A stretch of DNA of 64,000 nucleotides. Source: Hofstenia miamia. Taxonomy: Eukaryota > Xenacoelomorpha > Acoela. Positions 12,573 through 24,674 of the stretch are shown one piece after another. A model generated the notes under the pieces. That model did no database searches and was not told the DNA's origin. It worked only from the letters and a program-made list of their open reading frames with translations. How positions within the stretch are numbered: the first letter of the stretch is position 1; each line of letters opens with the position of its first letter. The DNA lies in NCBI GenBank assembly GCA_004352715.1, contig SCFE01000044.1, forward strand, positions 75,501-139,500. The letters run 5' to 3'. Made by a program: the position numbers and the translations under genes.

Positions 12573-12580
12573 CACCACGC

Positions 12581-13174
12581 ATTTAGACACACACACATTT
12601 ATTTGTAGTTTGTAGTTTTTTTACTGTTATTTATTTACAGCAATAAATTTGCTTTGACTCTTATTATTATTATTATTTTTTGTATGCAAAACTCCACGTA
12701 TGGTCTTAATTAGATTAATTAGGGTGTGTTCATTACATTCAAATGTATGTGGAATTAAACACTTAATTTCAAATTATTCAACTAACACATTGCACATTTC
12801 TATTTGTCTCTTCTTATTCTCGTGTGTTTTTTCATTCCATACTCCATTCTAATTTACATTTTTACTCTTATATAGAGTCTTTCACAAGACTATTTAGGAT
12901 AATTAATTCTTTTGTCCCAATAAGCAATTTGTTCAATGTATTGCATTATTATATCTCACTCTTCAATATCTACTTAATAAAATGTCTTCTGCTAATAGAG
13001 GATTAATCGTAAGCAGCATTAACAAAAAACCTGCGTAAGCATATGTATATATATGGGAAAAATGAAGCAGCTGGGACCACAGATTTCAGAATATTGCTCA
13101 TAATTTTTGCAAATTTAGGTCAAAAAATAGTTATGACGTGAGACATTCTAGTACCATAGAACCCTAATATATCT

Positions 13175-13178
<4 letters not shown>
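12581..13178. other. AT-rich DNA, nothing certain
   Basis: A short (ATT)n lies at 12660-12678. Bases 13060-13170 resemble 28380-28470 in several words (GATTTCAGA, CATAAT/TAATAAT, TTTGCA/TCTGCT), so a dispersed repeat may be present. No genes were seen. Confidence 0.4.

Positions 13179-13223
<45 letters not shown>
13179..13223. repeat. (TA)n microsatellite at gap edge
   Basis: About 22 TA units run directly into 11 N. Confidence 0.95.
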
Positions 13224-13234
13224 NNNNNNNNNNN
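13224..13234. other. Assembly gap (11 N)
   Basis: A short N run between a TA tract and a region of different composition. Confidence 0.95.
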
Positions 13235-13707
13235 TGTAATATCGCTACCCAGGTGAAACTAACACTTAATAGCTAGATAATCTACTTAGAGAATCAATCC
13301 AGGGATCAGCACCAGCTATCACTGGGTAAGTATTATCTAAGTTTCCTTTTCTTTCCTTTAATTGTGTATTCCACACTGCATTAACAGATGTTCCAATAAC
13401 AATTATTAAGTAGTATTATTTAGATACTTCATCGATGGAAGAGGATTGAGATCTCTGGGCGCACTTGCCCGACGCCAAGTCACCGAGATCATACAGGCTC
13501 GCCAGAACTATCAACAACTCCATCCCTTTCCGTAGTTACAGATCCAATCCATTGTGAGTCCAACTCAGCTCAGTCTCATGAAACTATGTTTGTTATGTGT
13601 GCCCTAATGAGTGAAATAAACTATGAACACAAATCGACTTAGTGCTCAAGCTCAATTCGTATATTGTCAGTAGTTGTTTGCAATGACAGACACTAGCTGC
13701 TATTACG
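13235..13707 (+). mobile_element. Possible solo LTR or 5' LTR
   Basis: The segment opens TGTAATATCGC and the stretch at 13701-13707 is TATTACG, close to the inverted TG...CA ends of LTRs. AATAAA lies at 13616-13621, in the place of an LTR poly(A) signal. GC content is visibly higher than around it. No primer binding site, second LTR or target duplication was found, and the left side abuts a gap, so this is tentative. Confidence 0.35.
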
Positions 13708-14437
13708 TGAAAAACATTTAATATCATATAGAGCAGCTTCCTACATATAATAAACTACGATACAAAACTATTAACTACAAACTACTGACATATTAAAAAT
13801 AAGACACAACGCTAGCTACTAAAAAAACTATGTACAAACGCTAGCTACAAACTACTATTAAAATAACTATAAAATCGGTCACATTATCGGTCACATTATT
13901 CGTCAAAATTTGGATCTAAAATTCGGTTAAGTACTTACGATGGCAAAAACGCCTTTGTTGCATTTGTTACTACATGCTAGGGAATGAATTGAGTGCGAGC
14001 CAAACGGGAGGAAAATCCCTACACCTATCCATAACTTAGCTGCAATACAACAATCGAGCGCGATACCCATTAACTACTCCTCCACTGCTAGCACTACGAT
14101 TGTTGCACACAGAAAACCGTTTAGCTTCGCATAACGTAATAAATAATCAAACCGCAATAACAAAAGAAAATATAACGAGGTTAATGTTCATCATATTCAC
14201 AGCTCGTGGTTTTCTATTTATACAAAATTTATTAAAACATATTTACCGATTAAATGCTGCTAAACAAGTACCAGTCGCCTAATTTCAATTTTGGTTTTCC
14301 CACTGTTTAAATTTCTGCGTACTTCGTGGCTTTGCAGAACTGTGTGCAGGCGTTTCGTCCACACGTAATTTTGTCAAACCATTTTGGCGACTACTACTTG
14401 CCGAAATTAAACAATAATAATAATAATAATAATAATA
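13708..14437. other. Non-coding segment with GCTAGCTAC repeats
   Basis: ACGCTAGCTAC occurs twice (near 13810 and 13838) and TCGGTCACATTAT twice (near 13876 and 13890). The composition is less AT-rich than average. It may be the internal region of an LTR element, but no protein domain was recognised. It ends in (AAT)n at the next gap. Confidence 0.4.
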
Positions 14438-15437
14438 NNNNNNNNNNNNNNNNNNNNNNNNNNNNNNNNNNNNNNNNNNNNNNNNNNNNNNNNNNNNNNN
14501 NNNNNNNNNNNNNNNNNNNNNNNNNNNNNNNNNNNNNNNNNNNNNNNNNNNNNNNNNNNNNNNNNNNNNNNNNNNNNNNNNNNNNNNNNNNNNNNNNNNN
14601 NNNNNNNNNNNNNNNNNNNNNNNNNNNNNNNNNNNNNNNNNNNNNNNNNNNNNNNNNNNNNNNNNNNNNNNNNNNNNNNNNNNNNNNNNNNNNNNNNNNN
14701 NNNNNNNNNNNNNNNNNNNNNNNNNNNNNNNNNNNNNNNNNNNNNNNNNNNNNNNNNNNNNNNNNNNNNNNNNNNNNNNNNNNNNNNNNNNNNNNNNNNN
14801 NNNNNNNNNNNNNNNNNNNNNNNNNNNNNNNNNNNNNNNNNNNNNNNNNNNNNNNNNNNNNNNNNNNNNNNNNNNNNNNNNNNNNNNNNNNNNNNNNNNN
14901 NNNNNNNNNNNNNNNNNNNNNNNNNNNNNNNNNNNNNNNNNNNNNNNNNNNNNNNNNNNNNNNNNNNNNNNNNNNNNNNNNNNNNNNNNNNNNNNNNNNN
15001 NNNNNNNNNNNNNNNNNNNNNNNNNNNNNNNNNNNNNNNNNNNNNNNNNNNNNNNNNNNNNNNNNNNNNNNNNNNNNNNNNNNNNNNNNNNNNNNNNNNN
15101 NNNNNNNNNNNNNNNNNNNNNNNNNNNNNNNNNNNNNNNNNNNNNNNNNNNNNNNNNNNNNNNNNNNNNNNNNNNNNNNNNNNNNNNNNNNNNNNNNNNN
15201 NNNNNNNNNNNNNNNNNNNNNNNNNNNNNNNNNNNNNNNNNNNNNNNNNNNNNNNNNNNNNNNNNNNNNNNNNNNNNNNNNNNNNNNNNNNNNNNNNNNN
15301 NNNNNNNNNNNNNNNNNNNNNNNNNNNNNNNNNNNNNNNNNNNNNNNNNNNNNNNNNNNNNNNNNNNNNNNNNNNNNNNNNNNNNNNNNNNNNNNNNNNN
15401 NNNNNNNNNNNNNNNNNNNNNNNNNNNNNNNNNNNNN
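14438..15437. other. Assembly gap (exactly 1000 N)
   Basis: The round size suggests a placeholder. The edges are (AAT)n on the left and (AT)n followed by (AGAT)n on the right. Confidence 0.95.
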
Positions 15438-15476
15438 ATATATATATATATATATAGACAGATAGATAGATAGATA
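15438..15476. repeat. Compound (AT)n(GATA)n microsatellite
   Basis: AT dinucleotides are followed by GACAGATAGATAGATAGAT. Confidence 0.95.
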
Positions 15477-16430
15477 AAAAATATAATGAATAGGAAATAT
15501 CAAAAGCATTGTTTACCCCTCTGGACTGTTTGTGTCTACAGTGAACACCTTTAATGAAAATCTGATTGCTATTCTTCTAACTGAAAATTCAATGCGAGTA
15601 AAAGGAAAATTGGCGCTTGAAACTCATTCTTTAAATCATTTTTCTAATTTTTCATGTAAAATAAAACACTTATTACATCAGATATTTCAATACGATCTAA
15701 AAACAGTGATATGAAGTGAACGAATAAAGTTTAATGAAGAAAAATTCATGACATTTTAGAGTTTCTAAATGATAAATGCACATAGAATTGGCAATTACTC
15801 CAAGATAAACATCGCTGAGTTATTTAGTAATTGAATGCCTTTGAATAGGAAAAACTTTTCCAGCTGTTATCATATGGGTGATTTTAAATATAAGATCTTA
15901 ATAAAGCAAGTATTAAATGAAAGTGACTGCAAAATATATGAAAATTTAATAAAGAAAAGATATGAAAAGTTTCAAATGATGTTGATAAAAAAGTTTTGAA
16001 ATAAGGCATTTAAAACTTTTGTAGATAATCATTTGATTTCAAAATTTGACTTTTTGACAATGTAGGAACAGAGTAAGATTTTTGTAGTTGTTATCTTTAT
16101 ATTGATTGTATTATCCTTACAGGAAAACTTATGGTGTATTTTCTAAAATATATTAAAAATATATCAAAAAAGACCTGAAAAAACTTTTAGTGTGAATTCT
16201 TTAGTCTGACAACTAATAGTTAAAGGTTCACATATTGTCGATTTTGGATGCCATGCTATACGTTAAGATGAACTTTGGATTTCACTCACTTTCTGCCATC
16301 TACTGGAAGCAAACATAAATCGAAGAATGCCTACCCCATATTTAATAAATTCATGATGCAATCTACAAGTTATGAACACCAGATATATGCTTTTCCTAAA
16401 ATGGACTCCTATTTCTGCATATTTTTTTAG
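15477..16430. other. AT-rich DNA, nothing recognised
   Basis: Only a 60-codon unassigned frame (15532-15714, +) is present. Confidence 0.5.
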
Positions 16431-16434
16431 GACT

Positions 16435-16930
16435 GTGATCAAGACAATTGGGCTGCTCTGGTTTCTTTAAATCTTAATCAAGTAGTTAATGATGAAAGCT
16501 TAGAGATCAGTTTTACAAAAAAATTGACATTTCGGACGATCACTCTTTTATTGAAGAAACAAATCTTACTTTTTAAAATTTTTAATGAATTGAAGACTTA
16601 TACGAATCTCTATATCCATTTTTCCATTGAACAATATCCTTCTTGTTCAAAAATTTGGAAAAGTCCTTTAATATTGATTATTATGCTTCTGTTTAGCATA
16701 GCTCTTTGTATAAAGATGGAGATCCACTTTTTGCTAAAAATTATAGGCCATCTCAATAACATCCTTTTAGTAAATTATTCGAAAAATTATTGCACATTCA
16801 AATCAACCAATACCTTGCATCTGAGAATATCTTATCATCTAAACAATATGGTTTCCGCGCTAAGCATAGAACAAGTGATGCAGTTACTTCAATTACTGAA
16901 AAAATCCATCAACAACTTGGAAAGTAAAAT
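16435..16930 (+). mobile_element. LINE reverse-transcriptase fragment (CR1/L2/jockey-like)
   Basis: In the frame near 16710-16925 the + strand reads KDGDPLFAKNYRPSQ, then FSKLFEKLLHIQINQYL, then KQYGFRAKHRTSDAV. This is the N-terminal part of the reverse transcriptase of APE-type LINEs, where the family has K-GDP--NYRPIS, L-KIFEKL and QFGFR--HST. The part before it needs a frameshift to join. The palm motifs (FxD, YADD) are absent, so only a piece of one copy is left. Confidence 0.75.
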
Positions 16931-16959
16931 TTTTTATTATTTGCAATTTTAAATTTAAC

Positions 16960-17245
16960 GTTTCTATGCAATTTTTGAAAATGAAGTGTTCATAAGCTGA
17001 AAATATTTTTTTTCTATATTCAACATTTTTTGTGCTTGTGGGCTTAGTTGCAATTGGGCCAGCCGAAATGGGGACAAATTTTTTAATTTATATTTGAAAT
17101 ACATGAGAATAGCAAATCTAATTTGAAAATTTAAGCTTTGCAAAATGAAAACCATTCTCTTTAAATGTAATTAGCCCTGCATTGTTTTTGATGCAAAACT
17201 TCTAGTTGCTGATGTGTTGTTGTAAGTTTGCAGAAATTTTTATTT

Positions 17246-17280
<35 letters not shown>

Positions 17281-17765
17281 ATCATTTGAAGCGATTGTTT
17301 TAATGCATTTATCACTAAATCATTCTATATAAACAAAATGAAAATAATATTAAATGATAAATCAAAATTTATAAAAAAGACAACAACCAACATTAGCAAC
17401 AAATTCATAAGAAAAAAGAAAAGTTTAGTAAATTACTTTTAGATTTAAAAAAAGAATGGGGACACAGCCAACTTAAATCACAGCCTTCAATTTGCATTCA
17501 GAGAAAAACAAAACCGGGCTACTAACATCTTATTTGAAAATAATACCTTGTGTAAATAAATACATTTAGGCCGTGAAATCATTATAATTAATACAACTAG
17601 GCTGCTATTTATAATAATTATGTGTATAAAAACATATAAAACATTATTTGAGATATTACATGTAAGAGTAACAAACAATATTTCTATAATTCCAAGTACA
17701 AAGGCCAATGTAAATACAAAATTAAAGATATTGAATTTGTGTTGCTTAAGCTGTTTATTATCAGC
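16960..17765. other. AT-rich DNA with a TA tract
   Basis: A (TA)n tract lies at 17251-17277. Small minus-strand frames (17155-16964, 17708-17487) look like chance. Confidence 0.5.
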
Positions 17766-17766
17766 T

Positions 17767-18858
17767 TCATCTCTTTCTTTTTCGAAAATTATTTGAGTAT
17801 ATATTTACGATTGTCTTGTTAATAGCCAAAACATTAGCTAAATGAGGCTTACAAGGATTATTAAATGGCCACTGAACAAACTGGCTGATTGCTGAAGAAG
17901 CGTAATTTCTTAAATTATCCGCTTTTAACAGGATATTGTGATTTTCAATTAAAAATGCACACAGTCTTGTATGTAGCTGCAAAATGCAACAGACGGATAG
18001 CACAATCCCCCTTTATCCAATTGATAAATAAAAGAATTGTGCTCATCTTCTTTTACGCCAGTTAAATCGTCTATGCATGTACATTGAATTTTATTTTGAA
18101 ATTTGTCAATAATGTACCCAGCTATGTAAGACAATATCTCATTTTCATCTTTTACAAATTCAATGTTGCTAATAAATGATAAAGATTTATAATCATAGTC
18201 ACTTGGAGGTCGCATTGTAACATCAATTACTTCATTTATATCAAACCTTTCTAAAATTGATTTAATTGTAATAGTTTTCTCTGCCAAAAGTACTTCCCGC
18301 AAGCTAACCAAAAAATTGCCTCCATTTAGCAATCTGTAGTAGCCAAATCTACCTTCCAGCTGATCTTGATTTAAGCTGGAAGTTAAAATGAAATCGAAGT
18401 TTTGATTTAAGAGATCATTGCACAACAATCGCGTTGATTTAGTTGTTTGCATAGTAAGTCCTGGTAGTTGTGATGTAAACCAAGATTCAATCCAAAATTG
18501 AAACTTCTCTAAAAATTCTAAACGTTTATCACCAATTATAATGCCTCTAGCAATATGTAAAGGGTGATTATTACTTTTAAAATTCATTATATTCCACCAT
18601 GTAGTGATTATTTTAAAAAACTCACTATTTGATCGTGCACATGCTGCATCATTGAAATAATTTTGTATGGCGATACTATTGGAAATGTTAAAAATATTAC
18701 ACACTAAACTAACGTTTTGCTTCCGACATCTAAGATCCAAAGCATTCATAATTTTCTTTATCTTTAGGAAAGGCAAATATCGTCACTCTATTCGAAGCGT
18801 CATTCTTAGTAGAGTCATATCAATTTTTACAATTTGGAACGCCGGATTTGGATGGCAT
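17767..18858 (-). pseudogene. THAP/P-element-like transposase, internally deleted
   Basis: The long minus-strand frame 18776-17949 (275 codons) has the C-terminal signature of P-element/THAP9-type transposases: SLNQDQLEGRFGYYR, then GGNFLVSLREVLLAEKTI, then ILSYIAGYIIDKF. Just upstream (18858 to about 18760), in another frame, is a decayed THAP zinc-finger start, MPSKSGVPNCKN, a stop, then YDSTKND and VTIFAFPKDKE. Normally several hundred residues of catalytic RNase H core separate these parts, so the element has lost its middle. The first THAP cysteine is Ser and a TGA sits after PNCKN. Downstream the frame continues with a shift (18003-17767). A non-autonomous deletion derivative is the likely reading; no terminal repeats were identified. 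Confidence 0.7.
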
Positions 18859-18899
18859 ATTATTATAAGTGGAACCCCTGTGATGCAATGAAAACACTA

Positions 18900-19270
18900 G
18901 CGCAATGTACAACGTTTGCATAAAGTGGTTTATTCTTATGAAATTGTTTATTTACACAAGATATTATCAGCCTGGTTTTGTTTTTCACTGAATGCAAATT
19001 GAACGGCTGTGATGGGGACTAACAAAAGAATTATATAGCCCTGTTTACACTGGTTCAACTTGAGGAATTTGTCAAGCAAATTCAATAGCGCATGGACGTG
19101 TTTACATCTGTTCCTCATGTTAATTTCATTTGACGATTTCAATAGTGCATGGACGTGTTTACATCTGTTCCTCATGATTGAAGAGATAGGTCTTATTTGG
19201 TGCAACACTGTTTAATGCCTTGTAGATTCCTTTTGCAATGTAATTAACCATTTGAGGTCCAGAATTAATA
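18900..19270 (-). repeat. 57-bp tandem duplication
   Basis: TTCAATAG(C/T)GCATGGACG begins at 19081 and again at 19138, each running through TTTACATCTGTTCCTCATG. A weaker third copy precedes them. The 57-bp offset keeps an 86-codon minus frame open (19208-18948) with RNRCKHVHALL written twice. No protein family was recognised. Confidence 0.7.
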
Positions 19271-19277
19271 CACTTCT

Positions 19278-19770
19278 CTTAATAATAATAATAATAATAA
19301 TATGTATTCTTGTATAGCGCGGGCACTCTACAAAGACTCTGCCGCGCTCAGAGTTACAATGTTAAAATAAACAGCAGTACAAATTAGGTTAAGTTAAGCG
19401 TAGGCTTGATTGAAGAGATAGGTCTTCAATTTTGACTTGAAGACCGTAGGGGATGTTAATTCTTTCAAGTAGTTAGGCAGATTGTTATAAATCCTTGGAC
19501 CACAAACTGCAAATGCCGAATCAGTTGCAGCCAGACGTATTCTTGGTACAACATACAAAATATCATTGTCTGACCGCAGAGGTCGGTCATGAAGGACAGG
19601 AATAAGAAGCTCATTGAGGTAGTGAGGCGCACAACCATGAGTTGCCTTCCACACCAGTAAGGCGATCTTATACAAAATTCTTTCCTTGATTGGTAACCAA
19701 TGCAGTGAGATAAGGTGCGAAGTAACATGTAGTAAAGTTTAGTAAAATATACATCTCTGAATAATTCATA
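19278..19770 (-). mobile_element. CR1/L2-like LINE 3' end with ATT tail
   Basis: The minus frame 19675-19394 (93 codons) gives YKIALLVWKATHGCAPHYL, VVPRIRLAA, AFAVCGPRIYNNLP and FKSKLKTYLF, the C-terminal block of CR1/L2-type ORF2. The preceding LHWLPI block (about 19710-19680) is in a shifted frame. The 3' untranslated part (19393-19300) carries GAGCGCGGCAGAGTC and GCGCTATAC, and ends in an (ATT)n tail at 19302-19278, a usual 3' tail for such LINEs. The catalytic domains are missing through 5' truncation. Confidence 0.85.
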
Positions 19771-19879
19771 GTTATATTTCCAAATATTGAACGTAGATCG
19801 CATCTGTTTGAATTTTTGGATAACAATTTCATTCTGCTTCCACTTATTTTCTGTTATCATAAGTTTCAAAATTTGAAAA

Positions 19880-21560
19880 ACTGTTGAGAGTCTCTTGGCT
19901 TAATTCAGATATCGTGCGTCTGTGTTATTCGTACCAGTTGACTATCGTTAAAGAGCTTAAATAATGAATTAAGTCTTGTAGTAGGGAATTCATAATCTTT
20001 TGATTTATACGTCTATATTGTTCTCTTTGAAATTCAATAAGAACCGCAATAAAATATTAATGTACACTAGGTACCTGTGCTATTTGAAGTCAACCATTAT
20101 TTTGTATTAATAGTACTTTTTTCCTTGCGAATTTATATTGTATATGCATTTTTGGTAAAAAGAGCAGATTTTGGGCTCAGTTGGCCTTTTTACTTCACAC
20201 ATTGCTATTTTATATGAAACATAGAAGTTTCTTGTAGAAATTTTTTTAATAATTTTGCGAATATATAGAAAATCGTTACAGAAACTTCCCAAAACTTTCG
20301 AATTAATAAAATAACAATTTGAATATTTTTGTTATTTATCATAGAAAAAGTTAAGGCACTATATTTCTCAACAAATTATTCCTTTGAAATTTAAGTTCAC
20401 AAGAAATTTACGTTGGTCGAAAATTTTCAATCAGTACGATTTTAATACCAGCAAAATTAATTTGCTAAAAATGGTGTTCCGAGACTGTACATATTAAAAA
20501 TTTTATAAAATTAAAGGAACGTTGAAAATTGAATTGCCTTAGTAATAGGCGTTATAATTTACAGTCTAACAGATTAAAATCTTATAGATTGAAAGGTATA
20601 TTTGTCTAAATTAGATTTCATTGCTGTTTATTGAATTTGTTGAACAGTGGGAAAACGATTTCAAGTATTGGAATTAAGTCTAAGCAATAGTGCTCATAAT
20701 TTAAACAATATAATCTTATGGTTTTATTTCGTTTGGGTTGCCTTTGTGAAGGGCTTTGCTAATGGATTTTAGCAGTTTCGAGTTAAGTCTGGGTGTGGTG
20801 TGAAACAGTCCAAATACTTCATTTTTACGACTTATTCCATTTATCACGAAAGGCATTTAGACGATTTGGAATTTTCGCAGTATATTTCATTTAAAGTGCA
20901 GTTGTCCGCTTTTTAATGAATTTTGGATAAAGAGTAAAAAAACTTTGTTAGACTGCGTATCAATTTTGATGTAACGAATGACACACTTAATTTGAGGCAC
21001 ATTTGAGGAAGCTTCATCAAGATAATTTGGAACTTAATGGCATATATGTGTCAAATTCTCTGACAATCATATCAGAGAAGGTTTCACTTGATTAATTGCT
21101 AATGTCACTTTGTAATTATTTATAACTTTATCAAATTAGAAAATTTGCTCATTAATGAAAAATGCACATCATTAATGTCTTATTTTCAAAATTATGCGGT
21201 AAAATACAATAATACGAGGTTGAGTGTTCAAAAATATTTATTATTATAACTAGGGGCGTTTTTATTTTAAAAATATTACTAAGCGGGAATATGACTTCTA
21301 ATAATGGAAGAGATTAAGAATTATACAAAATTGAATATCGTATTCACAAAATTTACTGATTAAAGTGCAAGTGAGAATTAACTAATCAACACTAGCATTT
21401 TCCTTGAAACACTTATTTATATTAATCATTTAATGAAACATTATTATTTTATAAGTACTATTATAATTGTGAGACTAACAAACATCTATTTTATAAAAGG
21501 AAACATGATAATATAATCTGGGCCTAATAAAAGTACATTTTCTAAATATGAATTTATGAC
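19880..21560. other. AT-rich DNA, nothing recognised
   Basis: No domain, inverted repeat or RNA gene was seen. Confidence 0.5.
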
Positions 21561-21562
21561 AT

Positions 21563-21590
21563 TATATATATATATATATATATATATATA
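21563..21590. repeat. (TA)n microsatellite
   Basis: A TA tract immediately left of the gag fragment. Confidence 0.95.
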
Positions 21591-21609
21591 ACCCAGTTGA
21601 TTCTACCTA

Positions 21610-22150
21610 CAGAAGCATTGGGAAGCAAATCAGCAAACCTTTTCAATCAGCCCAATTTCACTGGAAAGTTAGATGAAATATTTTGCAGTCATTCAAAGAG
21701 TGGCTCTTCCTTTTTGAGCTCACTATGAAACAGTATAAGACTACACAGCATGCCACCACCACACAATTCCCCATGTACCTTCAAGGCCTCACATACAATC
21801 AGTACATGATGTTGGACAGAGAGGTCAAAATGAATTATCAATTACTCATTGGTCACCTTGAGGACCATTACAAAGTGCCTCACATAAAACAGCAGTACAA
21901 GACACTCTTATGTGATCTCCTTCAAAAAGGGAAATGATGTCAGGACCTATATTCTCACAACATGATCTCTTTTCATATATTTGTCAGGGATTCCCTTCCA
22001 CCATTAGGAGCTGCCTCAAACTTAAATGTGATCCAGAGGGCAACTTGAATTCTATTATTAAAAAGGTGATTAGCATTGTTTACATGTTGCAAAATACAAC
22101 TCACATCAAGAGAGATGCCATTGATTTAAAGACAGGTCAAACTGCCTGAA
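21610..22150 (+). mobile_element. LTR-retrotransposon gag fragment
   Basis: Two overlapping + frames (21683-21937 and 21934-22149) join by a frameshift into one gag-like stretch: FTGKLDE upstream, FKEWLFLFELTMKQY, MLDREVKMNYQLLIGHL, then DLFSYICQGFPSTIRSCL. The FxG-xxxxxxFKxWLxxFE opening and the later helix-rich part are as in gag of gypsy-type elements. No zinc knuckle follows; the stretch stops at 22150, shortly before another TA tract. I see no LTR. Confidence 0.55.
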
Positions 22151-22191
22151 AGACACTGACCTCTTCAAGTTCTGCTATGGTGCAAANAATA

Positions 22192-22227
<36 letters not shown>
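22192..22227. repeat. (TA)n microsatellite
   Basis: A TA tract on the right of the gag fragment. One ambiguous base lies at 22187. Confidence 0.95.
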
Positions 22228-22228
<1 letters not shown>

Positions 22229-22229
22229 A

Positions 22230-24400
22230 CATTGTTACTCATTATTAGCGTCTGAAAAACTTCTATTTAGTGTAATTATTTATTAATTTTATATGAATTT
22301 TGGTGCATACATTAAGCATCAAAATATTCAGAGATTGCCAGTCAGAAACTGTAATTACCACCAGATCGCTTTTCCTTTTGACACCTATTGTCAACAAAAA
22401 ATCTTAAATGAATGAAAATTGGAGGAAATAGAATTATTAATTTGCTGGAAATTGATCCATATCGTAGTCTGAGACGGAGTGATGCTGTGCAGACAAACAT
22501 ATGCTTTCCTAAATTCAGTACTCTTCCTTCGAAATTTTTCAAAGAGTTTACTTGCTATATTTGAAAGTACGAATATATATTTAAATATGGAATGTAACCT
22601 CATTGAACTTCAAATTTTCAAATATATTATCTTGAACTCAATTATATTTTTGAAATGAAAACAGTATTATTTAATTTGTATTGAGATTCTTATGTATTGG
22701 AAAACGAACGATTCTTTTGTCAATGACGAAAATTTGTTAGTTTTAAGCACTTTGTTGACAATATTATAAAGCAGAATGCATATATAAATTAGTTTTCAGC
22801 ATGCGTAGCAAATTGAGCAAAAATATGTTGTCTGGTATTATTAAGCCCATTTATTACAGTTTTTGCAGTGAATCGACGTATTTTAGTGGAGAATTTGAAA
22901 TTTAAAGTTCAACTTCGATACATCGGTTCTTTAGCTATGTATCAAATAACTTGATAAATGAGTAGCTAGAATTCCGGTAACTTTCCTAAGATGTCAACTG
23001 TAATATCTGTGTATTCTGTGAGGCATGTTTTTAATTAGTTTTTATTGCTTGAATTGTGTATACATAAAGAATAAATAGCAATATTCTAGTATAAACAAAG
23101 TCAGTCAATACATTTACAAAAAAACAATTGCCTATTAGTCTTACATTACCCACTTATCAGGCACTCAAATATTTTCTTGATTATGGGACTATTGATAAAC
23201 CTAATGTTACACTCTGTTTGTCCGTTACTTAATACCCAATTGAGGTACTAAAACTAAATGAAAGGTATTGAGTTAATAGGTAGTGCCAAAAATTTTTGCA
23301 TTAAGCAGATGAGCTTAACAAAATATTATAGAGAAAAAAACTCAAAATTTCAGAAATTCGACAGAATCTATTAACCGCAAACAGCCCAGGAATTTTTTAC
23401 ATTTATATTGTTTTTTGAGAAATTTCTTATATGCTTATTAACTAATATAAATATAGAAAATCTGAAGGCACCATGGGATAGAACATTGCTTTCATTTACA
23501 GTTTTGGTTTTGGGCTGTGCTGTGACCGCTAAGGTTTGATGTTGCTCGGATGGTTTTTAACCCTAATTCTACTGGGATTTTTCCATTTTTGTGATGGTTT
23601 GCCAAATAATTCCTAAAAGCTCATAGGTCAAGACCTAAAGATATTTAAAATTTGAAAACAACACAAGATAGAGAATTGTCTCTTCTTTCTTTTGTAATTT
23701 AAATTCATGACCTGTAGCTGTCTAGTCTTCCCTACGGTGCGACAAACTCTGACTTGCACACAGTTTTCTTCAGAAAACAAAATATTTCACGGTAGTTGTT
23801 GTTCCATGGGTATTAGATCGCCTCATTATCTGAATACTAGGTATAGAAAGAATTTGAATACTTTTAAGAAAATCAGATTTCTCATTGAAAAAAAACCTTA
23901 TTTGCATCTACTTCAGGTACAAGAATATGTTTTAGCACATATCTTCATCATTTCATGAGTGGACCCAACCCTATAGATGTGTCAATGCAAAAGGCCATCA
24001 ATATTTCTTAACAGGCTTGGATGTAATTGTTCAAAAATGTAGACAAAACGCCTTGTTACTTATAAGTAAAACTAATAGAAATAGGGCTTAACCTTATAGT
24101 TACATGAAATTTAGACATTGAGAAAATTGTAAAAAATCTGAATTTCCAATGAAAATATTTAATCTTTTCAAGTACTCAAGGCGCAGCCATATACTATAGT
24201 ATAAATTTTCAAGATTACATTCACGCATGTGAATATAGACTAATGTTTTCAAAATTTTCCAATAGGCTTGGAAAAAATTCCTCCAAAGTTATTGAAGATT
24301 AAGGCAATATTGTTGTATGAAGCCTAGCATTTCGTTTGGTGTTTACTAGTCTATTAAGTTGTATGAATAGCATGAATTGCATAAAGATATGATCCACATC
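22230..24400. other. AT-rich DNA, nothing recognised
   Basis: Several 60-85-codon frames (e.g. 23707-23958, +) have no recognisable domain. Confidence 0.5.
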
Positions 24401-24401
24401 A

Positions 24402-24666
24402 CAGAGATGGAAGCGGTCCAAAATTTCAGAATCTGATTTTAACCTGATTTGCTTAACCCAGACCCGAAATTAGTGTTTTAACCCTATTTCTTAAAATTAT
24501 CAAGTGCTTAAATTATAAAATATCTATTACGAAAAGTTGAAATGATACACATCAGAATATTATATTTTACTAAACTTTTGAAGTAATCAGTTATTTTCTA
24601 GACGAAACAACTCGCTTATTTTCAAAAACTGAGCCCGACCCCAATACGAACACGATTCCACCTCGT
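24402..24666. mobile_element. hAT-like MITE (CAGAGATGGAA type)
   Basis: The left end is CAGAGATGGAAGCGG; the right end, reverse-complemented, is ACGAGGTGGAATCG. The flanks are CCACATCA (24394-24401) and TCACATCA (24667-24674), an 8-bp duplication with one mismatch. The interior is 265 bp and non-coding, with GACCCGA and CCCGACCCC words near the ends. Confidence 0.6.
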
Positions 24667-24674
24667 TCACATCA

